Positions 31,282-39,636 of a stretch of 50,756 bases of DNA are shown here, piece after piece (position 1 is the first letter of the stretch; each line of letters starts with the position of its first letter). Both the position numbers and the translations under genes were made by a program. Where the stretch lies: NCBI GenBank assembly GCA_016882195.1, contig VGLU01000008.1, forward strand, positions 1 through 50,756, in the 5' to 3' direction. The notes below the pieces were generated by a model. It searched no databases. It worked only from the letters and a program-made list of their open reading frames with translations, and was not told the origin of the DNA. This DNA comes from Thermoproteota archaeon (GTDB lineage: Archaea; Thermoproteota; Methanomethylicia; Methanomethylicales; Methanomethylicaceae).

Positions 31282-33054
31282 ATGCCAGTCCGTCAGCCGA
31301 TCGTAACGGTTCTCGGACATGTGGATGTGGGCAAGACCCTCCTCTTGGATAAGATAAGAGGGACGGGCGTGATGTCGCGCGAGGTCGGGGCCATGACCCA
31401 GCACATCGGCGCGAGCTTCCTGCCCATAAGCACCGTTGAGAATTACTGCAGCACGGTCATCAAGGGGTTCCAGTCCAAGACCTCCCTGCCCGGTATACTG
31501 GTCATCGACACGCCGGGGCACGAGGTCTTCTCTAACCTCCGCGTGAGGGGCGGCTCTGTCTCAGACATTGCCATCCTAGTGATAGACATACTGGAGGGAG
31601 TGGAGAAGCAGACGGAGGAATGCATCGACATACTGAAGTCGCGGAAGACCCCCTTTGTGGTCGCCGCAAACAAGGTCGACAAGGTCCCAGGCTGGAGGTC
31701 TTATCCCAACAAGTCCTTCTTGGAGTCGTATAAACTCCAGCCCCCTGCTGTTCAGTCGAAGGCAGATGACAAGATTTACAGGATTGTGGGCGACCTCTCT
31801 AGGTTCGGCTTCTCCTCAGACCGTTTCGACCGGATACACGACTTCACAAAGTCCGTCGCCATAGTCCCGACGAGTGCCACGACCGGGGAGGGCATACCAG
31901 AGCTCCTCGCCCTGATCTGCGGGCTTGTCCAACAGTACCTCCTGAAGCGCCTCTCGGTGACCGACGGCCCCGGAAGGGGAGTGGTGCTGGAGTGCAAGGA
32001 GGAGCCAGGCCTCGGCACAACCATCGATGTCATCCTTTACGACGGGATCCTCAACAAAGGCGACCGGATAGTCATCGGCGGTTTCGAGGGACCGTTGACC
32101 ACAAGGGTAAGGGCGCTGCTACTCCCCAAACCCCTAAACGAGATAAGAGATCCGGAGGACAAGTTCCAGTCGGTGGAGGACGTGGTCGCCGCCGCTGGCG
32201 TAAAGATCGTCGCCACAGGCCTCGAGGGGGCGGTGGGCGGCGCTCCAGTGGTTGTCGCCAACGATGACGCAGCGCTTGACGCAGCCTCAAAGAAGATAAA
32301 GGAGGAGATGTCTGAGCTCCGCTTCTCCACCGAGACCGAGGGGGTAATAGTCAAGGCGGATACCCTGGGCTCCCTGGAGGCCTTGGTAAAGTTCCTGAAG
32401 GACTCTGGCATTCCGGTGAGGGTCTCGGACATCGGTCCCATTGGCAGGCGTGAGCTCATAGAGGCTGGAATAGTCAAGAGGAGCAAGCCCGAACTGGCTA
32501 CCATAGTCGGCTTCAACATCAAAACCACCCCTGATGCTGAGGTCGAGGCCAAGGATCGTGGCATACCCATCTTCACCAGCAACGTGATCTACCACATCGT
32601 GGACGACTTCAAGGCTTGGTCCGAGAGGACGGTCGCGGATATGCGCAGCAGGGAGTTCAGCCAGATAACTCTTCCAGGAGAGATCCGCATCATACCCGGG
32701 TGCGTATTCAGGAAGAAGGACCCGCCCATCTTCGGCGTCGAGATCCTGGTCGGAACAATAAAGCCGGACTACAAGATCATGAAGCAGGACGGGGAGATCT
32801 TGGGGGGCATCATGCAGATCCAAGACGGCGGTAAGACCATCCCGCAGGCAAAGAAGGGGGAGAAGATCGCCGTCTCGATCAAGGGGAATTTCACCGTCGG
32901 CAGGCAGGTTCAGGAGGGCGACACCCTCTTGGTCTCGATCCCTGACGAAGACATAATTCTCCTGAAGGAGAAGTACAGGAGCGAACTTGGCGAGGATGAG
33001 CTGGCGGTGATAGAGAAGGTCCTTCGTATACGATGGAAGGACTCCCTCCTTTAG
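31282..33054 (+). CDS. infB: Translation initiation factor aIF5B (IF-2 homologue)
   Basis: GTPase that promotes subunit joining, 590 aa. G1 is GHVDVGKT (12-19; most archaeal forms have GHVDHGKT), G3 is VIDTPGHEVF and G4 is AANKVDKVPG. Domain II, III and IV follow, with FTSNVIYHIVDDFKAW and EIRIIPGCVFRKKDPPIFGV in domain IV and a C-terminal helical end typical of archaeal/eukaryotic eIF5B. No intein and no long N-terminal extension. The G-domain insert QHIGASFLPISTVENYCS resembles eIF5B. Confidence 0.95.
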   Translation: MPVRQPIVTVLGHVDVGKTLLLDKIRGTGVMSREVGAMTQHIGASFLPISTVENYCSTVIKGFQSKTSLPGILVIDTPGHEVFSNLRVRGGSVSDIAILVIDILEGVEKQTEECIDILKSRKTPFVVAANKVDKVPGWRSYPNKSFLESYKLQPPAVQSKADDKIYRIVGDLSRFGFSSDRFDRIHDFTKSVAIVPTSATTGEGIPELLALICGLVQQYLLKRLSVTDGPGRGVVLECKEEPGLGTTIDVILYDGILNKGDRIVIGGFEGPLTTRVRALLLPKPLNEIRDPEDKFQSVEDVVAAAGVKIVATGLEGAVGGAPVVVANDDAALDAASKKIKEEMSELRFSTETEGVIVKADTLGSLEALVKFLKDSGIPVRVSDIGPIGRRELIEAGIVKRSKPELATIVGFNIKTTPDAEVEAKDRGIPIFTSNVIYHIVDDFKAWSERTVADMRSREFSQITLPGEIRIIPGCVFRKKDPPIFGVEILVGTIKPDYKIMKQDGEILGGIMQIQDGGKTIPQAKKGEKIAVSIKGNFTVGRQVQEGDTLLVSIPDEDIILLKEKYRSELGEDELAVIEKVLRIRWKDSLL

Positions 33055-33099
33055 GGTCCGCCATACGGCGCATTGACCTCCCGCATTTTGGCGAAAGGG

Positions 33100-33107
33100 A
33101 TATAAAC
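33100..33107 (+). promoter_or_regulatory. TATA box upstream of eS6
   Basis: ATATAAAC about 57 bases before the eS6 start, with the purine-rich GCGAAAGG before it as possible BRE. It would drive the eS6-aIF2gamma-PIN transcript. Confidence 0.6.
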
Positions 33108-33160
33108 ATTATTATACTTCGAACTCCTATCAACAACAAAAGTTTCTACGGTGATAGGGA

Positions 33161-33532
33161 TTGGTGGAGTTCAAGGTCGTAATATCAAACCCCTCTGATG
33201 GAAAGTCAAAGACGGTTGCAGTGGCCGACGCCCAAGCACAGTCCCTAATTGGATTGCGGATAGGGGACTCGGTGAACGGGGAGGCCTTCGGCTTCTCCGG
33301 CCAAGAGCTGGTGATAACGGGCGGAAGCGACAAGAGCGGCACACCCATCAGGGGCGACATCCCCGGCGGCGGGAAGAGGCGGATTCTGCTCTCCGGAGCC
33401 CCCGGCTATCGCCCAAAGAAGAAGGGCGGTAGGAAGAGAAAGCTCGTAAGGGGTAACATGATCACCGAAGATATCGTTCAGATAAATGCCGTACTCAAGA
33501 AGGGTGAGGAGGCAGGGAAGAAGAGTGAGTGA
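33161..33532 (+). CDS. rps6e: 30S ribosomal protein eS6 (S6e)
   Basis: eS6, 123 aa. FKVVISNPSDGKSKTVAVAD, LIGLRIGDSVNGEAFGFSG, ELVITGGSDKSGTPIRGDIP and GKRRILLSGAPGYRPKKKGG are all typical of the archaeal protein. Start TTG 33161 or GTG 33164. The end overlaps the next gene by 8 bases, and the eS6-aIF2gamma pairing is conserved in archaea. Confidence 0.95.
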   Translation: MVEFKVVISNPSDGKSKTVAVADAQAQSLIGLRIGDSVNGEAFGFSGQELVITGGSDKSGTPIRGDIPGGGKRRILLSGAPGYRPKKKGGRKRKLVRGNMITEDIVQINAVLKKGEEAGKKSE

Positions 33533-34760
33533 GGAGAAGAGGCAGCCCGAGTGCAACATCGGTCTGACCGGTCATGTCGATCATGGCAAAACTACTCTGG
33601 TCGCCGCCTTAAGCGGGGTATGGGCTGCCCATCACAGCGAGGAACTGAAGAGAGGAATCACGATAAAATTAGGTTATGCCGATACGGTCTTCAGGAAATG
33701 TCCTAAATGCGCTCCGCCGGAGGCCTACACCACAAAAAAGACCTGTTCAATGCATGGCGTGGAGACAGAGTTCTTAAGAAAGGTCTCCTTTGTGGACGCC
33801 CCAGGTCATGAGAGCCTGATGGCGACGATGCTCTCGGGGGCGGCTCTGATGGATGGAGCCATACTCGTCATCTCCGCCGCTGAGGAGTGCCCACAGCCAC
33901 AGACGAGGGAGCACCTGGTCGCGCTGGAGATTATAGGCGTAAAGAACATCGTGGTGGTTCAGAACAAGATCGACGCCGTCGACAGACAAAAGGCCACCGA
34001 GAATTATAAGCAGATCCTGGCCTTCACAAAGGAAACCATAGCAGAGGGTGCGCCCATAATCCCAGTCTCGTCCCTTCACGGCTCAAATATTGACTACCTT
34101 ATCCAGATGCTCGAGGAGAGGATCAAGTCCCCCATAAGGGACCCTACAAAACCCGCTAGGATGTACGTGGCGAGGTCATTTGATGTAAATAAGCCGGGCA
34201 CCACCCCTGAGAAGCTGAGGGGTGGCGTCCTGGGCGGGTCGCTTATTCAAGGTAAATTCAAGGTTGGCGATGAGGTGGAGATCCGTCCGGGAATAAAGAT
34301 CGAGCAGGGCGGTAAGGTATCGTACGAGCCAATTTTAACGTACATATCGAGCCTCATGTCCGGCAGCATGGTGGTAGACGAGATCGGACCTGGAGGGCTG
34401 GTTGGGGTAGGCAGCACCCTCGATCCGGCCGTCACCAAGGCAGACAACCTTGTGGGCAGCGTGGTAGGCAAGCCGAGCACCCTTCCGCCCACGAGGACCG
34501 AGCTGCACCTCAAGGTCTCGCTCCTCGATAGGGTCGTGGGTACGAAGGAGATGCAGAAGGTGGAGCACATCAAGGCAAGGGAGAGCTTGATGCTGGTGGT
34601 TGGCTCCGCCGTCACCGTAGGTGCGGTCACCGCCGCTTACAAGGATGATGCTCAGCTCGCTCTCAAGCGGCCTGTCTGCGTGGAGTCCGGGTTGAGGGTC
34701 GCCATAAGCAGGATGTTGGCCGGTAGATGGCGGCTGATAGGGTATGGCTTCGTCCGGTAA
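33525..34760 (+). CDS. eif2g: Translation initiation factor aIF2 gamma subunit
   Basis: GTPase that delivers initiator Met-tRNA to the 30S, 411 aa. G1 GHVDHGKTT (16-24), switch I with LKRGITIKLGYAD, G3 VDAPGHESLMATM, G4 VVQNKIDAVD. The zinc knuckle reads CPKC...CSMH, i.e. the fourth Cys is a His. Domains II/III include PARMYVARSFDVNKPGTTPE. GTG 33525 overlaps the eS6 stop; the frame further upstream is within eS6. Confidence 0.95.
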   Translation: MSEEKRQPECNIGLTGHVDHGKTTLVAALSGVWAAHHSEELKRGITIKLGYADTVFRKCPKCAPPEAYTTKKTCSMHGVETEFLRKVSFVDAPGHESLMATMLSGAALMDGAILVISAAEECPQPQTREHLVALEIIGVKNIVVVQNKIDAVDRQKATENYKQILAFTKETIAEGAPIIPVSSLHGSNIDYLIQMLEERIKSPIRDPTKPARMYVARSFDVNKPGTTPEKLRGGVLGGSLIQGKFKVGDEVEIRPGIKIEQGGKVSYEPILTYISSLMSGSMVVDEIGPGGLVGVGSTLDPAVTKADNLVGSVVGKPSTLPPTRTELHLKVSLLDRVVGTKEMQKVEHIKARESLMLVVGSAVTVGAVTAAYKDDAQLALKRPVCVESGLRVAISRMLAGRWRLIGYGFVR

Positions 34761-35175
34761 GCTCAGCACGATAACGGTCATCCTAGACACAAACATCTTG
34801 ATCTATTCCGCGTCCGAGCCATTCGACATTGCCCACCAACTGAGGCGCGTGGGTTTTGTCAAGGTAAAGGTTCCCAAAGGCGTCGTGGACGAGCTGGAAA
34901 GGATATCGTTGATGCGAACCGGAAAGGAGCAGAGGTTCGCGAAGTTGGCTCTGGAGATCGCAAAGAAGTTTGACGTTCTGAAAGAACATGCCCCGAAGGC
35001 TCCCATTGACGATCAGCTGGTCCAGATGGCAAAGAGCAAGGGATACATCGTCGCAACCTCCGACTCCCCGCTAAGGAGGCGACTCCGGAAGGAGGGCGTT
35101 TCTGTTATCTATCTAAAGCATGGGCGTCTCATACCGGAGAGCGATTTGATTACAAAGATGGGCTCCCAAAACTGA
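34744..35175 (+). CDS. PIN-domain protein, Fcf1/Utp24-like
   Basis: PIN-fold nuclease candidate, 143 aa, in the place of archaeal aFcf1, whose eukaryotic relative Utp24/Fcf1 cleaves pre-18S rRNA. Acidic active-site residues are visible: Asp 15 (VILDTNILIYS), Glu 50 (GVVDELERI), Asp 89/90 (APIDDQLV) and Asp 107 (ATSDSPLRRRLR). It overlaps the aIF2gamma end by 17 bases. Association with ribosome and initiation genes argues against a VapC toxin: there is no antitoxin neighbour. Confidence 0.85.
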   Translation: MASSGKLSTITVILDTNILIYSASEPFDIAHQLRRVGFVKVKVPKGVVDELERISLMRTGKEQRFAKLALEIAKKFDVLKEHAPKAPIDDQLVQMAKSKGYIVATSDSPLRRRLRKEGVSVIYLKHGRLIPESDLITKMGSQN

Positions 35176-35221
35176 TCTGCGCCCTGCCTGCTTAGCGAGA
35201 CTGGCGGGTTGCTACGTCAAG

Positions 35222-35230
35222 TTTTTATAG
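35222..35230 (+). promoter_or_regulatory. TATA box upstream of rpo7
   Basis: TTTTTATAG about 51 bases before the rpo7 ATG, within a 100-base gap. Similar in form to the TATA box before uL22. Confidence 0.55.
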
Positions 35231-35276
35231 CCCTTTTGAATGTGCTATCAATAAATCGCCATTTTTGGTGAGTTTC

Positions 35277-35879
35277 ATGTATAAGCTTCTCCAAATGAAC
35301 GATGTCGTCAGGATCCCTCCGGAGAAGTTTGGATCTCCTCTGGAGACGGTGGCCGCTGAGGTTCTTAGGGCCTCTTACGAGGGGATAGTGATGCGTGAAT
35401 TCGGTGCGGTTCTTGCCGTCCTCAACGTCCAAGTCTCCAACGTCGGGAAGATCCTGCCTGGAGACGGGGCTATATATCACAAGACCTCCTTCGACCTTCT
35501 AATCTACACGCCCATAATTCAGGAGGTCGTCGAGGGAGAGGTCGTCGAGGTCACCGACTTCGGCGTATTTGTGCGAATAGGTCCAATGGACGGACTGGTT
35601 CACGTCTCGCAGGTCATCAACGACTTCATAACCTACGACGAGAAGAGGGGCGCCCTGATAGGCAAAGAGACGCAACGGGTGCTGGAGAAGGGGGTCTCGG
35701 TTAGGTCGAGGATAATAACCGTCAGCCTAAGCGGCGGCGCCTCAAGGAGCAGCAAGATAGGTATGACGATGAGGCAGCCGTATCTAGGAGCTCTGAGCTG
35801 GATCGATGAGGACGTGAAGAAGGCGAGGGGCGAGAAGGCGCCGAAGGGGTCGGCGGATGAAAAGAAGGGAGAGAAATGA
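35277..35879 (+). CDS. rpo7: RNA polymerase subunit Rpo7 (RpoE')
   Basis: Stalk subunit of archaeal RNA polymerase, homologous to RPB7, 200 aa. The N-terminal part MYKLLQMNDVVRIPPEKFG and the S1 domain VVEGEVVEVTDFGVFVRIGP with MDGLVHVSQV are clear. ATG 35277 has GGTGAG at 35267-35272. The C-terminus extends in a charged low-complexity tail (KARGEKAPKGSADEKKGEK). It overlaps spt4 by ATGA. Confidence 0.95.
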   Translation: MYKLLQMNDVVRIPPEKFGSPLETVAAEVLRASYEGIVMREFGAVLAVLNVQVSNVGKILPGDGAIYHKTSFDLLIYTPIIQEVVEGEVVEVTDFGVFVRIGPMDGLVHVSQVINDFITYDEKRGALIGKETQRVLEKGVSVRSRIITVSLSGGASRSSKIGMTMRQPYLGALSWIDEDVKKARGEKAPKGSADEKKGEK

Positions 35880-36085
35880 GCAAAGATAAGCCCTCCTCCA
35901 CAAAGTATGCCTGCAGGAAAGACAAATACATCTTGACCGAGGACGAGAAGAGGTGCCCCATCTGCGGTGGGTCTGATCTCTCAGACGAGTGGAGCGGGAT
36001 AGTGATTATCATGGATCCGTCCTCAAAGCTGGCGGAGATAATTGGCGCCAAGAAGACGGGGCGATACGCAATAAAGGTGCGATGA
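35876..36085 (+). CDS. spt4: Transcription elongation factor Spt4 (RpoE'')
   Basis: Spt4, 69 aa, partner of Spt5 in processive elongation. KYACRKDKYIL is the N-terminal zinc-ribbon half and CPICGGSDLSDEWSGIVIIM the second. The first half has only one Cys (CRKD rather than CxxC), so the zinc site seems incomplete. The end IGAKKTGRYAIKVR is canonical. Placement after rpo7 is conserved. Confidence 0.93.
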   Translation: MSKDKPSSTKYACRKDKYILTEDEKRCPICGGSDLSDEWSGIVIIMDPSSKLAEIIGAKKTGRYAIKVR

Positions 36086-36089
36086 GAAA

Positions 36090-36602
36090 TTGGGCTCACT
36101 GAGGATGCCTACGCGCCTCAGGGACGAGTTATCTAAGCAGTACGGTACCCTCCTCACGGGCGATCCAAGTTCAAACGTGAGGGCGGCACTTGACATTCTG
36201 AGATCGAGGCGTCCCCCAAAAGTAATCGTGGTGGGCGACTTTACGCTCAAGGCTTTCATCGAATCGGGATACCGCCCTGATCTAGGTATATTCGATAATA
36301 AGACAAAACGGTCCTCATTTCTTGTCTCCGAGAAGCCCACAAACGTGGTCTCAAATCCGGCGGGTCACATCTCCGATGAGGCGGTATCCTCCATAAGGCA
36401 GTTGGTGCTCTCGAAGGGCCCCTTCCTTCTTTTTGTTGACGGGGAGGAGGATCTCCTCTCCCTGCCGGCCATCCTGTACTCTCCAGAAGGTTCCATCGTG
36501 ATATACGGCATGCCGGGTAAGGGCATGGTGGTAATCGTTGCCGACAAGGACATGAAAGAAAAAACAGCGTCACTGATCAGCCAATTCGAGAGAACAGACT
36601 GA
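36090..36602 (+). CDS. GTP-dependent dephospho-CoA kinase (DUF359)
   Basis: DUF359 protein, 170 aa, the archaeal GTP-dependent dephospho-CoA kinase that completes coenzyme A synthesis. Visible features are a short GTLLTGDPSSN segment, VIVVGDFTLKAFIESGYRPDLGIFD-type sequence (VGDFT, IFDNKTKRS), SNPAGHISDEAVSSIR and LFVDGEEDLLSLPAIL, followed by GSIVIYGMPGKGMVVI. Start TTG 36090 has GGTGCGATGAG upstream; ATG 36105 is an alternative. The DUF359 gene commonly follows spt4 in archaea. Confidence 0.88.
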   Translation: MGSLRMPTRLRDELSKQYGTLLTGDPSSNVRAALDILRSRRPPKVIVVGDFTLKAFIESGYRPDLGIFDNKTKRSSFLVSEKPTNVVSNPAGHISDEAVSSIRQLVLSKGPFLLFVDGEEDLLSLPAILYSPEGSIVIYGMPGKGMVVIVADKDMKEKTASLISQFERTD

Positions 36603-36619
36603 TCAAGCGCGTTACCGCC

Positions 36620-37864
36620 TCAAACCCAGCCCCTAATCCTCATTGCCTCCGTCACGCGGTTGATGGCGCAGATGTACGCCGCCATCCTCATATCCGTCTC
36701 GTATCTGAGGTAGGTCTCGTAGACGCTGTTGAACGCCTTCACCATCAGCCTATCTAGCTTGTCGTTTACCTCCTCCCTGGACCAGTAGTAGTTCTGCAGG
36801 TTCTGAACCCACTCAAAGTAGGAGACGCTCACGCCACCGGCATTTGCCAGTATGTCTGGAACAACCATGACTCCGCTCTGGTGCAGTATCTCGTCAGCCT
36901 CTGGCGTCGTAGGACCGTTTGCGCCCTCCAGTACCAACCTCGACTTTATCCTGTGCGCATTCTCTTCTGTTATCTGGTTCTCAAGCGCGCATGGGATGAG
37001 GATATCACACTTGCGCTCCAGCAGTTCCTCATTCGTGATCTCCTTTGCGTCAGGATATCCTACTAGTGTTCCCTTCTTTTCCTTGAACCTGAAAACCTCA
37101 TCCACGTTGAACCCCTTAGGGTTATATATGCCGCCCTTGGAGTCACTCAGCCCGGTAATCTTGCAGCCAAACTCGCTCATGAATTTTGCAGAATGGTATC
37201 CCACATTCCCGAATCCCTGAACCACAACATCTGCCCGCCTCAGCTCTATGCCGAGCTTCTTTGCCCCCTCTCTGCCGGCTATGGATACGCCCTTGCCTGT
37301 GGCCTCGACCCTTCCCTCCGACCCTCCTATGGGCAGCGGCTTCCCTGTCACTGTGCCCGGGACGTTGTACGTCCTCAACCTGCTGTACTCATCCATGAAC
37401 CAGGCCATCTCCCTCCCAGAGGTGTTCACGTCTCCGGCTGGGATGTCCCTATCGGGTCCAACGATCACTGATATGGCCGAGAAGTAACCCCTAGAGAGCC
37501 TCTCGATCTCCCCAACGCTCATCTCCTTGGGGTTGCATATCACTCCCCCTTTGCTCCCTCCGTAAGGCAGGGCGGCCACGGCGCACTTCCACGTCATCCA
37601 GACGGAGAGCGCCATTACCTCCTCCATGGTCACGTTGGGATGGTACCTGATCCCCCCCTTAAATGGACCGAGGGCGTCATTGTGTTGAGATCTGAATCCC
37701 TGAAAGACCTTCACGGTGCCGTCGTCCATCTTAACTGGCACGTTCACACAGAGTACTCTCTTCGGGTACTTCAGTATCTCGTGGACGTTTGGATCTAATT
37801 TCATCATCTTGGCACATTTATCGAGCTGTTCTAATGCCATTTGATACGGGTTCCTTTCTGACAA
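36620..37864 (-). CDS. gdhA: Glutamate dehydrogenase
   Basis: Glu/Leu/Phe/Val dehydrogenase, 414 aa, converting glutamate and 2-oxoglutarate with NAD(P). GPFKGGIRYHPNVTMEEVMA and AVAALPYGGSKGGVICNP hold the catalytic lysines, PAGDVNTSGREMAWFMD follows, and the Rossmann segment is VVVQGFGNVGYHSAKFM. The end FEWVQNLQNYYW is typical of hexameric archaeal enzymes. TTG start with AGGAGATGAG upstream. It is one of only three intact genes on this strand and splits the DUF359 and eS24 operons. Confidence 0.96.
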   Translation of the reverse strand: MSERNPYQMALEQLDKCAKMMKLDPNVHEILKYPKRVLCVNVPVKMDDGTVKVFQGFRSQHNDALGPFKGGIRYHPNVTMEEVMALSVWMTWKCAVAALPYGGSKGGVICNPKEMSVGEIERLSRGYFSAISVIVGPDRDIPAGDVNTSGREMAWFMDEYSRLRTYNVPGTVTGKPLPIGGSEGRVEATGKGVSIAGREGAKKLGIELRRADVVVQGFGNVGYHSAKFMSEFGCKITGLSDSKGGIYNPKGFNVDEVFRFKEKKGTLVGYPDAKEITNEELLERKCDILIPCALENQITEENAHRIKSRLVLEGANGPTTPEADEILHQSGVMVVPDILANAGGVSVSYFEWVQNLQNYYWSREEVNDKLDRLMVKAFNSVYETYLRYETDMRMAAYICAINRVTEAMRIRGWV

Positions 37865-37903
37865 CCTCTCATCTCCTTGGGATGTGGAAGAATAACCATT
37901 AAT

Positions 37904-37917
37904 GTCTTAATAATATT
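37904..37917 (-). promoter_or_regulatory. TATA-like element upstream of gdhA
   Basis: Minus-strand AATATTATTAAGAC about 45 bases before the gdhA start. The 196-base divergent gap to eS24 also holds a weak TATA candidate for eS24 (CTAAAAAAG, 38014-38022); nothing else definite. Confidence 0.45.
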
Positions 37918-38060
37918 TCTGCTTTGGTACATTCATTTGGGATTATGGGAGGAATTCAAAACATTTCGCCACGTTGTGCCGCCTTTACCTTCCCAGCGCC
38001 TCCAATAGGAAAGCTAAAAAAGGAGTTCTACTTCTTCTACCCCGAAATGGATGTGGTAAA

Positions 38061-38453
38061 ATGTCCTCCCAAGAGGCAGAGTATCAAATATCTATTATCG
38101 AAGACAAGGCCAACCCGCTCATGGAGCGGAGGGAAGTTAAACTCGAAGTCGCCTCCAAATCTACGCCCAGAAGGGATATTCTTAGGAAGGCAGTGGCATC
38201 CTCCCTAAAAGTTCCGCTGGAGAGGGTATATGTAAGAAGTTCTCTATCCTCGTACGGCACCAACATCTCGATCTGTAAAATACACGTCTACGACGACGAG
38301 GAGCGCGGCAAGCAGATCGAGCAGAAGTACGTCCAGTTGAGAAACCTGTCTCGGGAGGCCAGAAAGCAGGCCGTGGGCGCACAGGCAGGCGCGAAGGCCG
38401 CAGAGTCGAAACCTGCAGAGGCAAAGGCGCCCGAGGGGCAGAAGGTAAAGTAG
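38061..38453 (+). CDS. rps24e: 30S ribosomal protein eS24 (S24e)
   Basis: eS24, 130 aa. IIEDKANPLMERREVKLEVA and STPRRDILRKAVASSLKVPL then VRSSLSSYGTNISICKIHVY are the family core. A tail of about 30 residues rich in Ala, Lys, Glu (GAQAGAKAAESKPAEAKAPE) extends the usual 100-aa form. ATG 38061 has GGATGTGG upstream; the frame is open further 5' but without family sequence. Confidence 0.93.
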   Translation: MSSQEAEYQISIIEDKANPLMERREVKLEVASKSTPRRDILRKAVASSLKVPLERVYVRSSLSSYGTNISICKIHVYDDEERGKQIEQKYVQLRNLSREARKQAVGAQAGAKAAESKPAEAKAPEGQKVK

Positions 38454-38464
38454 GGTGAATCGTC

Positions 38465-38629
38465 ATGTCAAAATCGTCAACGCTCTATGAGTTTGACTAC
38501 AACCAAGGCACAATTAAGCCAAAGAACAAGAAGTGCTCCAGATGCGGAAGGATGATGGCAAGGCACACGAAGCCCGGCCCCAGATGGGCGTGCGGTTACT
38601 GCGGTTACACCGAATTTATACGGGCATAA
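38465..38629 (+). CDS. rps27ae: 30S ribosomal protein eS31 (S27ae)
   Basis: eS31, 54 aa, zinc-binding, the partner that in eukaryotes is fused to ubiquitin. It reads from ATG 38465 with KNKKCSRCGRMMARHTKPGP and RWACGYCGYTEFIRA; Cys 24, 27, 43 and 46 bind zinc. It follows eS24 after 11 bases and precedes kae1 after 14, the conserved archaeal order. Confidence 0.94.
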   Translation: MSKSSTLYEFDYNQGTIKPKNKKCSRCGRMMARHTKPGPRWACGYCGYTEFIRA

Positions 38630-38643
38630 AGGCAGTAACAAAA

Positions 38644-39636
38644 ATGAGCTCAGTGCAATACGTGCTGGGCATCGAATGCACAGCCCACACGTTTGGGTGC
38701 GGGGTGGTCTCTTCCGAGGGTACTGTGCTCTCCAACACTAAGGCGGAATACGTCCCGAAGACGGGCGGGATCCACCCCAGGGAGGCGAGCCAGCACCACG
38801 CCGCCAAGGCATCCGCGACCATAAGGGATGCCCTCAAGGAGGCCGATCTCCGCCTCTCAGACGTAGATGCGGTCGCCTTCTCGGCAGGACCAGGTCTGGG
38901 ACCGTGCCTGAGGACGGGGGCAACGGTCGCGAGGATGCTCTCGCTCCTCTCGAGCAAACCGCTCGTGCCAGTCAACCACTGCATCGCCCACATCGAGGTG
39001 GGCCGAATGGTGACAGAGGAGGAGGACCCGCTCGTGGTATACGTCTCCGGCGGTAACACCATAGTCTCGGCCTTCTCGGACGGCAGGTACAGGATCTTCG
39101 GGGAGACATTGGACATAGCCCTCGGCAACTGCCTCGACTCCTTCGCCAGATCCCTTGGTCTAGGCCACCCCGGCGTCCCGAAGCTCGAGTCGCTTGCCAA
39201 CGAGGGGCGCTCCTTCATACCACTGCCCTACGTCGTGAAGGGGCAGGACGTCTCCTACTCTGGCCTGCTCACCATGGCCGTCAGGAAGATAGAGGAATCC
39301 GATCCGCACGATCTGAGCCTCAGCCTCCTGGAGGTTGCGTATGGGACGCTCGCAGAGGTCACCGAGAGGGCCCTCGCACACACAGAGAAACCCTCCCTCC
39401 TGCTCACGGGGGGCGTTGCGCGAAGCCCGAGGCTGCAGAGGATACTCGAGTCCGTCTGCCAAGAGCACTCCTCCAGATTCTACGTGGTCCCTCCTGATCT
39501 CGCCGGGGACAATGGAGCGATGATCGCATGGACGGGTTATCTGGCCTTGAAGGAGGATCTGACCGCCCCCATAGAGACCAGCTACATAAGGCCAAAGTGG
39601 CGACTTGATGAGGTCGAGGTGCCATGGCGGAGATGA
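38644..39636 (+). CDS. kae1: KEOPS subunit Kae1, tRNA t6A synthesis
   Basis: Kae1/TsaD family, 330 aa, the catalytic subunit transferring threonylcarbamoyl to A37 of ANN-decoding tRNAs. VLGIECTAHTFGCGVV begins the ASKHA fold, GGIHPREASQHHA and VNHCIAHIEVG (metal ligands) follow, then YVSGGNT, DIALGNCLDSFARSLGLGHP, LLLTGGVARSPRLQ and GDNGAMIAWTG. The ATG at 38644 gives a standard N-terminus. Its end overlaps bud32 by 13 bases. Confidence 0.96.
   Translation: MSSVQYVLGIECTAHTFGCGVVSSEGTVLSNTKAEYVPKTGGIHPREASQHHAAKASATIRDALKEADLRLSDVDAVAFSAGPGLGPCLRTGATVARMLSLLSSKPLVPVNHCIAHIEVGRMVTEEEDPLVVYVSGGNTIVSAFSDGRYRIFGETLDIALGNCLDSFARSLGLGHPGVPKLESLANEGRSFIPLPYVVKGQDVSYSGLLTMAVRKIEESDPHDLSLSLLEVAYGTLAEVTERALAHTEKPSLLLTGGVARSPRLQRILESVCQEHSSRFYVVPPDLAGDNGAMIAWTGYLALKEDLTAPIETSYIRPKWRLDEVEVPWRR

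Noticed and set aside
34744-35175. PIN protein as a VapC toxin
   Set aside because: No antitoxin next to it, it overlaps aIF2gamma, and the position matches archaeal Fcf1-like genes.
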